Below, one piece after another: positions 23,038-30,129 of a stretch of DNA of 37,777 nucleotides (the first letter of the stretch is position 1; each line of letters opens with the position of its first letter). This DNA comes from a virus: IMG/VR virus record IMGVR_UViG_3300037042_002855, positions 1 to 37,777 of that record. One strand, written 5' to 3'. The notes under the pieces are model-generated. The model had not been told where the DNA came from. It did no database searches and saw only the letters and a list, made by a program, of their open reading frames with translations. A program made the translations under genes and the position numbers.

Positions 23038-23212
23038 TCTCAGCACTTTTTTTTTCTTCCAAAATTTCTTTTCTCAAAGTTTGTAACAAGTCTTTCAACC
23101 CTTGTGCGGTTTTTCTAGCACGAGTTCCAGCACTTTTATTTCCTTTGAAGAATTTTGCAACATTCATTGACAATTCTTCTGTCATTGTTTTAATTTGTTC
23201 TAAAGTTTCCAT
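23030..23212 (-). CDS. Histone H1-like (Hc1-type) DNA-binding protein
   Basis: A 60-residue protein with the signature of Bacteroidota/chlamydial H1-like (Hc1) proteins: a leading helix (LEQIKTMTEELSMNVAKFF), the central GNKSAGTRARKTAQGLKDLL and a following RKEI helix. Such proteins bind and compact DNA. In the phage it could organise packaged or replicating DNA or silence host genes. It lacks the long lysine/alanine tail of larger Hc1 proteins. A 16-base inverted repeat lies upstream at 23255-23270. Confidence 0.75.
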   Translation of the reverse strand: METLEQIKTMTEELSMNVAKFFKGNKSAGTRARKTAQGLKDLLQTLRKEILEEKKSAENE

Positions 23213-23254
23213 TTGATTTTATTTATTAATTTTATTACTGAAAAGTTAATTTTA

Positions 23255-23270
23255 TTTACTCTATAGTAAA
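23255..23270. promoter_or_regulatory. 16-base inverted repeat upstream of the Hc1-like gene
   Basis: TTTACT-CTAT-AGTAAA is an exact inverted repeat about 43 bases before the Hc1-like ATG, in the 74-base gap between genes. It could be an operator. No full host-type promoter was seen in the same gap. Confidence 0.35.
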
Positions 23271-23286
23271 CAATACACATGTTTTT

Positions 23287-23754
23287 TTATTTCTCCATAT
23301 GTTTGTCCAACATCTTATAAATTGAAGATATCATATCAATATCGGACTTAGTAAAGGGTTTTTTTGTGTCAAATAAATCACTAAAAAAATTACCAATAGA
23401 CTTTCGAATCTTTTCGTCCTTTTGATTGTAAAAGATTTCATCAAAGAATGACTTGAAATAGTCAAAGTGTTCTCCTTTATAATCAAAGATTAATTCTTCT
23501 TTCTTAAAATTGTCAACGATTTTATTCCAACACCATTCAAAGTGTCGTTGGTTATCCTCTTCACTTAAAGTGATTTTAGTTTCATTAGATTTTGGTGGTT
23601 CCCCTAAGTAAGTGTCAACTATCAAAATATTCAATGAGTGACTAAAATCGGAAAATAACTCCAATTTTTCGGGAATAATATTATTACCCCTGAACCAAAG
23701 GTCCACATCTTCGGGGGTTAACGGCTTTGTTATATAGTTAAAAAAATTCTCCAT
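23287..23754 (-). CDS. Unknown 155-residue protein
   Basis: An acidic, mainly helical protein rich in phenylalanine and tryptophan (MENFFNYITKPLTPEDVDLW, RHFEWCWNKIVDNFKKEELI). I do not recognise the family. Its first codons lie in the 3' arm and T-run of the hairpin at 23747-23774, so its ribosome-binding region can fold into the terminator of the upstream gene. Confidence 0.65.
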   Translation of the reverse strand: MENFFNYITKPLTPEDVDLWFRGNNIIPEKLELFSDFSHSLNILIVDTYLGEPPKSNETKITLSEEDNQRHFEWCWNKIVDNFKKEELIFDYKGEHFDYFKSFFDEIFYNQKDEKIRKSIGNFFSDLFDTKKPFTKSDIDMISSIYKMLDKHMEK

Positions 23755-23774
23755 AAGAAATGTCTTATGGAGAA
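23747..23774 (-). terminator. Terminator hairpin containing the next gene's start codon
   Basis: On the minus strand TTCTCCATAAGA (23774-23763) pairs perfectly over 12 bp with TCTTATGGAGAA (23758-23747) around a 4-base loop, followed by seven T. It lies 29 bases past the 23803-25449 gene. The ATG of the 23287-23754 gene (23754-23752) is inside the 3' arm, and the T-run encodes its phenylalanine codons. Confidence 0.7.
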
Positions 23775-23802
23775 AATATAATAACTATTATTTAAATGTA
23801 TA

Positions 23803-25449
23803 TTACTGAGTTTTTCTATCGTACGAAATTAATGATTTCATTTTCTCAAACTCTTCATTTAATTTCTTATCTGTTTTTGGTTCAGTTGATTCGGTTTTAA
23901 TATTTAACCCTTTCCCTGACTCTTGACCTGGTTTATCGCTAACAATAGGTTGAGGTGATTTATTATACGCCGCTCTCTTAGCTTTAGCAAATTTATTTTC
24001 TTTTCGTTTTTTATTAAGTTTTGCTCCTAATTCAGTTTTTTCAGCATTTATCCATTCAGGATTGTTTCCTGTTCTTGATGAACCTTCAATATTGTCTTTC
24101 ATCCAATCTTCATTAGGTTGTATTTCATCGTAATCAAGATTTTCCATACCGGGTTTCATGTAATCATCCAAAAATTCTTCCCCGTCTTTAGAAACTTCGT
24201 AAGCCATTTTTTTCATTTTTGCTAATCCACCATTATTTTTTGGAAAATGTTTAGGGTTTGTTTCGTAATCACCTTTAGAACCATCCTTTAAGTAATCTTT
24301 CATTTTCTTAGCAACAGATTTGATATAATCATCATTTTCTTTACCAGAGGTTTTAACCGCTCTTTTATATGTTGATAGTCCTTTAGGTTCAGTTAAATTT
24401 TTAATGTTAGATTTTACTTTTTCTTTATCCTCTAACACAATTTTTTCAATTAAATCAATCATTTCTGATTCAGATAACTTAAGTATTGATTTAGATTTTT
24501 TCTTACTTTCATTACTTTCACCAAACGCTTTATCTAAAGCCCAAGTAGCAACCGATGGTGCCGCCGCAACTGCCATATCCGCGACTAAACCTTGCCATTG
24601 TTCATCCGTTTCTCCACCTTTTCTTAACATTTTAAAATCTTCCGCATCAATCTTATTGTTTTTGTTCTTATCGATTCTTTTTTGATTACCGACTAATTTT
24701 TCATTCATATTCATCTCCGTTTCAGTTGATTTAGATTTTTTTCTTAACATTCTAAAATCTTCCGCATCAATCTTGTTGTTTTTATTCTTATCAATTCTTT
24801 TTTGATTACCGACTAATTTTTCATTCATTGAGAATTTAAACTTGTCTAACCCTCCTTTATCGCTTCCAAAATTTTGTTTATACCAAATACAAGTTTCTTG
24901 ACTATAGTTTTCACTATCTTTGTTACAAGCCTCTTTAGTCTTACCTAATGGGTCACTATTATCTTCTTGGTCGTTCATATATTCTTCTTCTTCCTCTTCC
25001 CCTTCAAAATCTACATCGTCTTCTTCCTGAACATAATCATACTCATTTGAATTATCTAAGTTGTCAACATCGTTGATGCTTTCACCCATATATGATTTAC
25101 CACACTCCATACACTCTCCTTCATACATACCTCCACCACATTCACAAACTTCAGATTCTTCATCAATTTCGTCCCACTTATTTTTATCTTCAGAACCCAA
25201 TCCACTGAATTTGAAACGATGACGAGTTGTGCGGCCTCTAACAGGTTTATTTAATAAGTCTTCAATTTCTTCATCAGACATTTTTGATAAGTTAAGTTTA
25301 CCAAACGTAGGATGGTCATCATCCATACCACCTAACTCATTTACGTTAGATTTAATTTTAGAAACTAAACTATCGGCTCTTTCTTCTAAAGTTTCGTTGA
25401 TAATTTTACTTACTAAGTTGTTGATATATGTACTGTTAATTTTTTTCAT
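23803..25449 (-). CDS. Virion-type protein with zinc knuckle and duplicated EF-hand
   Basis: A 548-residue charged protein with a candidate capsid-targeting start (NNLVSKIINETLEE). C102, C104, C113 and C116 form a zinc-knuckle-like cluster (CECGGGMYEGECMECG). An acidic stretch follows (about 138-167). Two identical EF-hand-like loops, DKNKNNKIDAEDF, start at residues 220 and 260, each preceded by NEKLVGNQKRI. A second LTES-like segment, LKLSESEMIDLIEKIVLED (323-341), lies internally, as if two such proteins had been joined. The C-terminal 200 residues are lysine-rich. The octamer lies 14 bases upstream. The likely place is inside the virion, with possible calcium binding; function is unproven. 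Confidence 0.6.
   Translation of the reverse strand: MKKINSTYINNLVSKIINETLEERADSLVSKIKSNVNELGGMDDDHPTFGKLNLSKMSDEEIEDLLNKPVRGRTTRHRFKFSGLGSEDKNKWDEIDEESEVCECGGGMYEGECMECGKSYMGESINDVDNLDNSNEYDYVQEEDDVDFEGEEEEEEYMNDQEDNSDPLGKTKEACNKDSENYSQETCIWYKQNFGSDKGGLDKFKFSMNEKLVGNQKRIDKNKNNKIDAEDFRMLRKKSKSTETEMNMNEKLVGNQKRIDKNKNNKIDAEDFKMLRKGGETDEQWQGLVADMAVAAAPSVATWALDKAFGESNESKKKSKSILKLSESEMIDLIEKIVLEDKEKVKSNIKNLTEPKGLSTYKRAVKTSGKENDDYIKSVAKKMKDYLKDGSKGDYETNPKHFPKNNGGLAKMKKMAYEVSKDGEEFLDDYMKPGMENLDYDEIQPNEDWMKDNIEGSSRTGNNPEWINAEKTELGAKLNKKRKENKFAKAKRAAYNKSPQPIVSDKPGQESGKGLNIKTESTEPKTDKKLNEEFEKMKSLISYDRKTQ
24621..24828 (-). repeat. Direct repeat within the EF-hand gene (120-bp period)
   Basis: Bases 24621-24708 and 24741-24828 are near-identical 88-base copies (I count four mismatches) with a 120-base period. 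They encode the two EF-hand units 40 residues apart. The mismatches appear to be mostly synonymous, so the protein copies are conserved. Confidence 0.85.
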
Positions 25450-25463
25450 TTTACTTTTTATTT

Positions 25464-25471
25464 AATAAATA
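25464..25471 (-). promoter_or_regulatory. TATTTATT octamer before the EF-hand gene
   Basis: Minus-strand TATTTATT lies 14 bases before the ATG at 25449, in the 33-base gap after the DUF5872-like gene. Confidence 0.45.
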
Positions 25472-25482
25472 TCTTAAAATTT

Positions 25483-26769
25483 TTATTTGTTGTTATAATA
25501 TTCGTAAGACAAGATAGATTTAATAACATTTTCACTTATCCCGTGTTTCTTACTTATGTTTTTAATTACTTTTTTAAAGGTTTCATTCTCAAATATGTTC
25601 AAGGATTTAATGTCCCCCTGATTACAATATGGAAATTTTTTACATTTCTCTTTTACTTGGACAAACTTACCTCCAGGGATTTGAGTTTTAGATTTACCTC
25701 TCCAATCTTTTTTCTTAGTTGATTTCGCCCAAGCGGCGGTAGTTAGATAAGAACCCGCTGACGATGCTCCTGTGGCTTCTTTAGTTTCAACTTTCTTATT
25801 GTCAAACTTGGTCATAGTTGGTTTGTTATCCTTACCGACCTTTGGATTATTTTTTTCCGCTCTTCTCTTTTGTTGGGTCATCGCTTTCTTCTCATCCTTA
25901 TCATATGATGAAGCAACCTTTGGAGTTTCAGATGAAACTTTTTTTGATGGACGACATTTTGGATATGCCTTACCATCAGCATCCTTTCTTCCACAAGGAG
26001 GATGTTTTCCGTCAACTTTTTTACTTACATCAACCCACTTCTCTTTAAACCAATTTCTTAAATCTTCATTAACATTTTTGTTTTTTGGTTTAATCCCTTT
26101 TTTTTTCATATTGATAGCGATTGCCGCTTGTTGTGCGGGACTTGACGCCTCGTTGAATTCCTTGGATTCATTGGATGATTTTTTTTTCCAACCACCACCG
26201 TGTTTCTTATACCACTTAGCGGCAAAACCATTAGCATAAGCACTTGGGTAAACTTTATATTTAGATTTGGCGGCAGCTTTAGCTCTTGACCAAAGAGATG
26301 GGTTTGTTGGGGTGTTTTCCCCTTCCATTAAATCTTCAATAGATTCGTTATTCTTTATTGGTTTTGGGGCCTCGTCTGAGAACATTGTTAACTTTGGGGC
26401 TTTGAAGGATGTTTGTTTCATTTCATCCATTTCTTTTTTTGTAACCGAAAATAATGGAGCTTCAAAACCTCCTGCTGAACCCACACCTGTCGATTCATTA
26501 GATTCTCCACCGATAGAACTGTACATCTTTCCAATAGGAGTTTTTAATTTAGGTGTTCCAACTATTTTGTCAGACACTCCTTTTTTTATTTTTCGTTTAA
26601 TCACTTGTTCTTTTTTATTTTTATCTTTATTTTCCTCAAGACTTCCAAGAGCGTTGTTAAAATCGTTTTGATTTAGCACTCTTTCGACAGGGTCAACACC
26701 GCCAGTTTCAGCAAATTTTTTATTCATCTCAATTTTTAAATTTGTAGTTAAATTTTCGTTGATTTTCAT
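25483..26769 (-). CDS. Basic protein with DUF5872-like and GGGWK domains
   Basis: A 428-residue, strongly basic protein. Residues about 155-190 (RAKAAAKSKYKVYPSAYANG, then AAKWYKKHGGGWKK) and 230-290 (LRNWFKEKWVDVSKK, then HPPCGRKDADGKAYPKCRPS) match blocks I recall from viral and cyanophage proteins, the second like DUF5872. The cysteines in PPCGRK and YPKCRPS may bind zinc. The N-terminus (MKINENLTTNLKIEMNKKF) resembles the other candidate capsid-targeting starts less clearly. The C-terminal helix ends NVIKSILSYEYYNNK. It is likely a DNA- or RNA-binding virion component. It starts one base after the 81-residue gene upstream, so it is in the operon running from about 30069. Confidence 0.6.
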   Translation of the reverse strand: MKINENLTTNLKIEMNKKFAETGGVDPVERVLNQNDFNNALGSLEENKDKNKKEQVIKRKIKKGVSDKIVGTPKLKTPIGKMYSSIGGESNESTGVGSAGGFEAPLFSVTKKEMDEMKQTSFKAPKLTMFSDEAPKPIKNNESIEDLMEGENTPTNPSLWSRAKAAAKSKYKVYPSAYANGFAAKWYKKHGGGWKKKSSNESKEFNEASSPAQQAAIAINMKKKGIKPKNKNVNEDLRNWFKEKWVDVSKKVDGKHPPCGRKDADGKAYPKCRPSKKVSSETPKVASSYDKDEKKAMTQQKRRAEKNNPKVGKDNKPTMTKFDNKKVETKEATGASSAGSYLTTAAWAKSTKKKDWRGKSKTQIPGGKFVQVKEKCKKFPYCNQGDIKSLNIFENETFKKVIKNISKKHGISENVIKSILSYEYYNNK

Positions 26770-26770
26770 A

Positions 26771-27016
26771 TTAAGCGCTTTTTAATCTAGGAGCCCAATA
26801 CCCTCTCTGAGTATACATAAATTGATAGAATTCACTGAAAACTCGAATAACAATGTCTTTAACATCCCCTTCAAGTTTTCCTCGTCTAATCTCTTTTGAT
26901 AAGGTGTCCATTAGTTTATCTTCGTATTGTTTCATAGTATTGTTACCCATAAAATCTTTAATTTCTTTACGAATTATTACTTCAATTTGTTTTTTATCGG
27001 TATCAGTTAAAGCCAT
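26771..27016 (-). CDS. Small conserved-looking phage protein (81 residues)
   Basis: An 81-residue helical protein starting MALTDTDKKQIEVIIRKEIK and ending in FSEFYQFMYTQRGYWAPRL. The aromatic tail with F-Y and R-x-Y/F-W recalls small proteins from other T4-like phages, without known function. I chose the ATG at 27014-27016 because longer frames would run into the 27018-27650 gene. It lies one base from both neighbours. Confidence 0.65.
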   Translation of the reverse strand: MALTDTDKKQIEVIIRKEIKDFMGNNTMKQYEDKLMDTLSKEIRRGKLEGDVKDIVIRVFSEFYQFMYTQRGYWAPRLKSA

Positions 27017-27017
27017 G

Positions 27018-27650
27018 TTATTTTTTAAATTTAATCTTCCAATAAATACCTCCTTGGAGTGAAACAGTTTTTGCGTTACTGTACCCAATACCAATTAAAT
27101 ATAACTTATCTTTTTTATCTTTAATTAGAAGAGATGGTCCAACAAAATTTACTAAATTAACTTTATCAAACCCCGCAACACCCCCAATAAATACCATGAC
27201 TTTAGGTGGTTGTTCTAAATACAATGTTTCTTTAATTGTTATTTTGTTTACATGGGAATCAAATGTTCTGTTTAATATTCTATTTTTAAAAATTGTGTCA
27301 TTAACGGCAATAAACCCTAACCCCTCAGTAAGTTTAAGTGTATCTTTATAAGGGTATTTAGTATAATAATCTTGTAAAATCGTCGCAGTATCAACATTGG
27401 TTGGTACCTGAACATAAACAGGTTTGTCAACAAAAATAACATTACCTTGTTTATAAACAACTTGTGTTACAGGTTTATATATTGTATCAATATCATGTTT
27501 AATCACGATATATTTTTTTCCATCAACTTTAATTATTTCTCCTTTATTAGGGTCACCTGTTGAGGTACATGCCCTCATCAATAAAATAACAATAATTAAT
27601 ACCAAGATTAATATTGTTTTTAAGTCTATTTTTTTTAAAAAATCTATCAT
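27018..27650 (-). CDS. Membrane-anchored protein, spanin-like or lipoprotein-like
   Basis: A 210-residue protein with one N-terminal hydrophobic segment (KTILILVLIIVILLM) ending in RACTSTGD. A positive N-terminus and a cysteine right after the segment could be a degenerate lipoprotein site. The rest is beta-rich and would face the periplasm. The R-A-C-T-S-T-G-D exit motif is mirrored by R-S-C-S-K-S-G-D in the 29740-30069 product. Sitting beside the amidase gene, a role in the last step of lysis (spanin-type) is possible but unproven. Confidence 0.55.
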   Translation of the reverse strand: MIDFLKKIDLKTILILVLIIVILLMRACTSTGDPNKGEIIKVDGKKYIVIKHDIDTIYKPVTQVVYKQGNVIFVDKPVYVQVPTNVDTATILQDYYTKYPYKDTLKLTEGLGFIAVNDTIFKNRILNRTFDSHVNKITIKETLYLEQPPKVMVFIGGVAGFDKVNLVNFVGPSLLIKDKKDKLYLIGIGYSNAKTVSLQGGIYWKIKFKK

Positions 27651-28261
27651 TAGTCCGAGCTTTTAGTTTTCTTTCTTGTGGCCAATATTGTTGCCCACTT
27701 TGATTTAAATTTTTCATAATAAGTCTTTAATTTTGTAACAAATTCAATAAACTTATCATCCATCTTCATCATTTCCCCATCAATATAAATACCGTTCTCT
27801 TCTCCAATTGAATATGTAAACTCAACATCAAGGTCGATAATTTTTCCTGACCATTCAACATTATTTGGGTACACATTTAACTTATTAAAATCCACTAAAT
27901 CAGAGACTTCAGTAACAAACTCATCCATCGTTTCCTGAAAGGCGATTTTCTCGTCAGTCGTTAATTCTAATTCAGTTTGGGTTTTCCCGTGCATTACCAA
28001 AATACCGCCCGAAATTCTATAGGCTTGTGTTTTATCTTTCTCGGGAGTTGTTTCCTCCTCATCATAATTAAGTGCGGTTTCAATTTCATCACCAACATTT
28101 AATTTTTTAGTAATGTCGCCAGATGTCATATTCACATCTTGTTCAGTTAACATACCGTATTGTTTTTTAATCCTTATCGATTCTTCTAATGTATTAGAAT
28201 TCGAAAGCATTGTTCTTGACGCTTTCAATAAGTTTTTTATTTCATCATGTGAGTTGCTCAT
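27650..28261 (-). CDS. Unknown 203-residue acidic protein
   Basis: A soluble acidic protein. It has an N-terminal helix (HDEIKNLLKASRTML, then KKQYGMLTEQD), a strand-rich middle (AYRISGGILVMHGKTQTELE) and a helical C-terminus (KLKTYYEKFKSKW). The order recalls a conserved but unnamed protein of T4-like phages. It lies between amidase and the anchored protein, overlapping the amidase gene by 17 bases. Confidence 0.6.
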   Translation of the reverse strand: MSNSHDEIKNLLKASRTMLSNSNTLEESIRIKKQYGMLTEQDVNMTSGDITKKLNVGDEIETALNYDEEETTPEKDKTQAYRISGGILVMHGKTQTELELTTDEKIAFQETMDEFVTEVSDLVDFNKLNVYPNNVEWSGKIIDLDVEFTYSIGEENGIYIDGEMMKMDDKFIEFVTKLKTYYEKFKSKWATILATRKKTKSSD

Positions 28262-28850
28262 CTTCTATTTTTTTTAAAAATTTTTCAAAATTAAAGGCCG
28301 GACTAACATCGGTAAAATTAGAATCAAAATTACTTTTGGTTACCACTCCTTCAAACTTGTCAATACCATTTATTCTCGTATTATGTCCAATAACATTATT
28401 CTTTATTCCCAACTCATTAAACAACATTTTACATAAAATAACTGTAGAATCTATTTGTTTTTCTGTGTATGGTTCCCAAAAGAAATAATCTCTCCATTTT
28501 TTTTCGAACACATTACCTTTATAAATATCACCAATCCAGTTAACGTAATAATCTTTTAGCGGTTCTTTTTGTAACCACCCTAAATTTTCCAATACAATAA
28601 CTACCGAATTTCGATTTACGTTAGTTTCGGACAAGAATTTTGAGTGTTCGGTGTTTGAAAGCAAGTTTAATATCTTACCTTCTTTGGTAATAATATAATT
28701 TGGAACCTTAGGGTTTTTTCCGTTATACCGAAATTTTAAGGATTGTAAATAATTTTCAATGTTTCTTGAGGTATGAGAAAGAATAATTTGATGTTTCTTT
28801 TTCTGTTTACCTACCGGTTTGAAATCTCCATATTTTATTATATCTACCAT
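28245..28850 (-). CDS. N-acetylmuramoyl-L-alanine amidase (endolysin)
   Basis: A 201-residue enzyme of the Amidase_2 (peptidoglycan-recognition-like) family. Landmarks are IILSHTSR near residues 22-29 with the first zinc ligand histidine, VPNYIITKEGKI, SVVIVLENLGW where the family has its central strand and acidic residue, YTEKQIDSTVILCKMLF as the family's Q-helix, and GHNTR with the second histidine. It would cut the bond between muramic acid and the stem peptide to release progeny. There is no signal peptide, so a holin or other export is expected; the 28877-29743 membrane protein next door is a candidate. Confidence 0.8.
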   Translation of the reverse strand: MVDIIKYGDFKPVGKQKKKHQIILSHTSRNIENYLQSLKFRYNGKNPKVPNYIITKEGKILNLLSNTEHSKFLSETNVNRNSVVIVLENLGWLQKEPLKDYYVNWIGDIYKGNVFEKKWRDYFFWEPYTEKQIDSTVILCKMLFNELGIKNNVIGHNTRINGIDKFEGVVTKSNFDSNFTDVSPAFNFEKFLKKIEDEQLT

Positions 28851-28876
28851 TTAATATAACTTAAAGGTTTATTAGA

Positions 28877-29743
28877 TTAACTTGATTTACTATAGGTCAA
28901 TCTTCTAACCCCATCATTAGTTGTTGTTGTTGTAACAATCTGTATTAAGTTCTCTTGGATATCAAAGTATTTAGTTGTTGTTGTTGTAACAATCTGTATT
29001 AAGTTCTCTTGGATGTCAAAGTATCGTGATGATTCATATTCTACCATCTCTTCTATCTCAGGACCTTCATAATTGTTCACCAAATCAGTTATTTGAGTCT
29101 CTAATTTAATCCCCGGAATGTCTAAAGTTTCGTCTAACACGTCTAAAGTTTCTTCAGGTTTAGACATTACTTCAACTTGGTCGGTCACTTGGTGGGTGCT
29201 TGGTGGTTGCTTGGTCGGTGCTTGGTCGGTAGTTAACTCTGTGACAATATCTTCTAATAGTTCTTTAGTAGAGTGAGGTTTGTTATCCTCATACTTAATA
29301 AAAAAGTGTAACGATGTTAATGATATGATAGGTAATAATCCTCCTTCCAAAAATGCTAACCATCTTTTAAGTGAAATTACATCAGTAATGTCTGTACCAA
29401 ACGCCTCCCAAACAGGTGAGGTTAGTTCCACCCAAGATTTAAATAAATCTCCATTAGCATCAATCTCTTTATAAGAGAAGAATATGTTTCCAATCATTTG
29501 GATAAATGTGACTAACCCAAACATAAACCATACTCCTCCTTTAATTTTGTTAGTTGCAGCAATCAATGCGGTCATTGCACCAATCTCAATTGCGATAGAT
29601 AGGTAAATCGCCCAACTTATCGGATTAGCAAGATTATACCAAGAAACAACGTGTGAGATTGAGATAACCGCAACTAAAAGTATCGGGACTAAAAACATGG
29701 TTCTATTTGGATTTAATTTAACCCATTCCCAAATTTTCTTCAT
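28877..29743 (-). CDS. Multi-span membrane protein with a recently duplicated tail
   Basis: A 288-residue protein with four likely transmembrane segments in the first 160 residues (TMFLVPILLVAVISISHVV, SWAIYLSIAIEIGAMTALIA, WFMFGLVTFIQMIGNIFF and GGLLPIISLTSLHFFI). An acidic cytoplasmic-type tail follows. The tail holds two copies of an 18-residue unit containing YFDIQENLIQIVTTTTT, encoded by the tandem DNA repeat at 28917-29024. It lies between the amidase gene and the anchored coiled-coil gene, so a holin-like or lysis-regulating role is possible, though it is large for a holin. It overlaps the upstream 29740-30069 gene by ATGA. Confidence 0.6.
   Translation of the reverse strand: MKKIWEWVKLNPNRTMFLVPILLVAVISISHVVSWYNLANPISWAIYLSIAIEIGAMTALIAATNKIKGGVWFMFGLVTFIQMIGNIFFSYKEIDANGDLFKSWVELTSPVWEAFGTDITDVISLKRWLAFLEGGLLPIISLTSLHFFIKYEDNKPHSTKELLEDIVTELTTDQAPTKQPPSTHQVTDQVEVMSKPEETLDVLDETLDIPGIKLETQITDLVNNYEGPEIEEMVEYESSRYFDIQENLIQIVTTTTTKYFDIQENLIQIVTTTTTNDGVRRLTYSKSS
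28917..29024 (-). repeat. Tandem 54-bp repeat, two copies
   Basis: Bases 28917-28970 and 28971-29024 are the same 54-base unit with a single difference that I can see. Each unit contains a TTG trinucleotide run. The repeat is in frame and encodes the duplicated 18-residue tail of the membrane protein. Confidence 0.9.
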
Positions 29744-30069
29744 TTTTCTAAGTCTTTAAGATTTTGTTTAATAATTTTATGTAACTCCATCAATTGTTCT
29801 CCTCTATCTTTAGAAGAAATGTAGTTATCATATTCGGCATGAACTTTAATTTTTTCAATTCTAATAACCTCAGAAATATTATTAATAGTGTCTTTTTGAC
29901 CTTTTACAACAATGGTCAAACTATCAACAATTTTAGTTGTTCTAATATTAACTTTTTCTAATTTTCTAACATCTCCTGACTTGGAACATGAACGGAAAAA
30001 GAAAATAACCAATAAAGAGGTTAAGATATGTATCTTATACTTTTTAACAAATTCAATAACTTTTTTCAT
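29740..30069 (-). CDS. Membrane-anchored coiled-coil protein, spanin-like
   Basis: A 109-residue protein with a basic start, one N-terminal hydrophobic segment (IHILTSLLVIFFF) ending in RSCSKSGD, then a long charged helix (RIEKIKVHAEYDNYISSKDR) that would lie in the periplasm. This shape is that of an inner-membrane spanin subunit. Its anchor exit closely resembles that of the 27018-27650 product. It overlaps the multi-span membrane gene by ATGA and is preceded by the sigma-gene terminator. Confidence 0.55.
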   Translation of the reverse strand: MKKVIEFVKKYKIHILTSLLVIFFFRSCSKSGDVRKLEKVNIRTTKIVDSLTIVVKGQKDTINNISEVIRIEKIKVHAEYDNYISSKDRGEQLMELHKIIKQNLKDLEK

Positions 30070-30089
30070 AATATTTTTCTATAAAAGTA

Positions 30090-30123
30090 AAAAACCTTCT
30101 ATCATAATAAATAGAAGGTTTTT
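30090..30123 (-). terminator. Intrinsic terminator after the sigma factor gene
   Basis: A 13-bp perfect stem (30090-30102 with 30111-30123; arms contain ACCTTCTAT and ATAGAAGGT) surrounds an 8-base loop and has T-runs on both ends. It sits between the sigma gene and the lysis-type cluster and could work in either direction. Confidence 0.75.
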
Positions 30124-30129
30124 GCTTTT

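Noticed and set aside
29191-29240. CTTGGT-rich stretch as a second CRISPR-like or regulatory repeat
   Set aside because: The copies are short, unequal and lie inside the linker of the membrane-protein gene. They look like low-complexity coding sequence.
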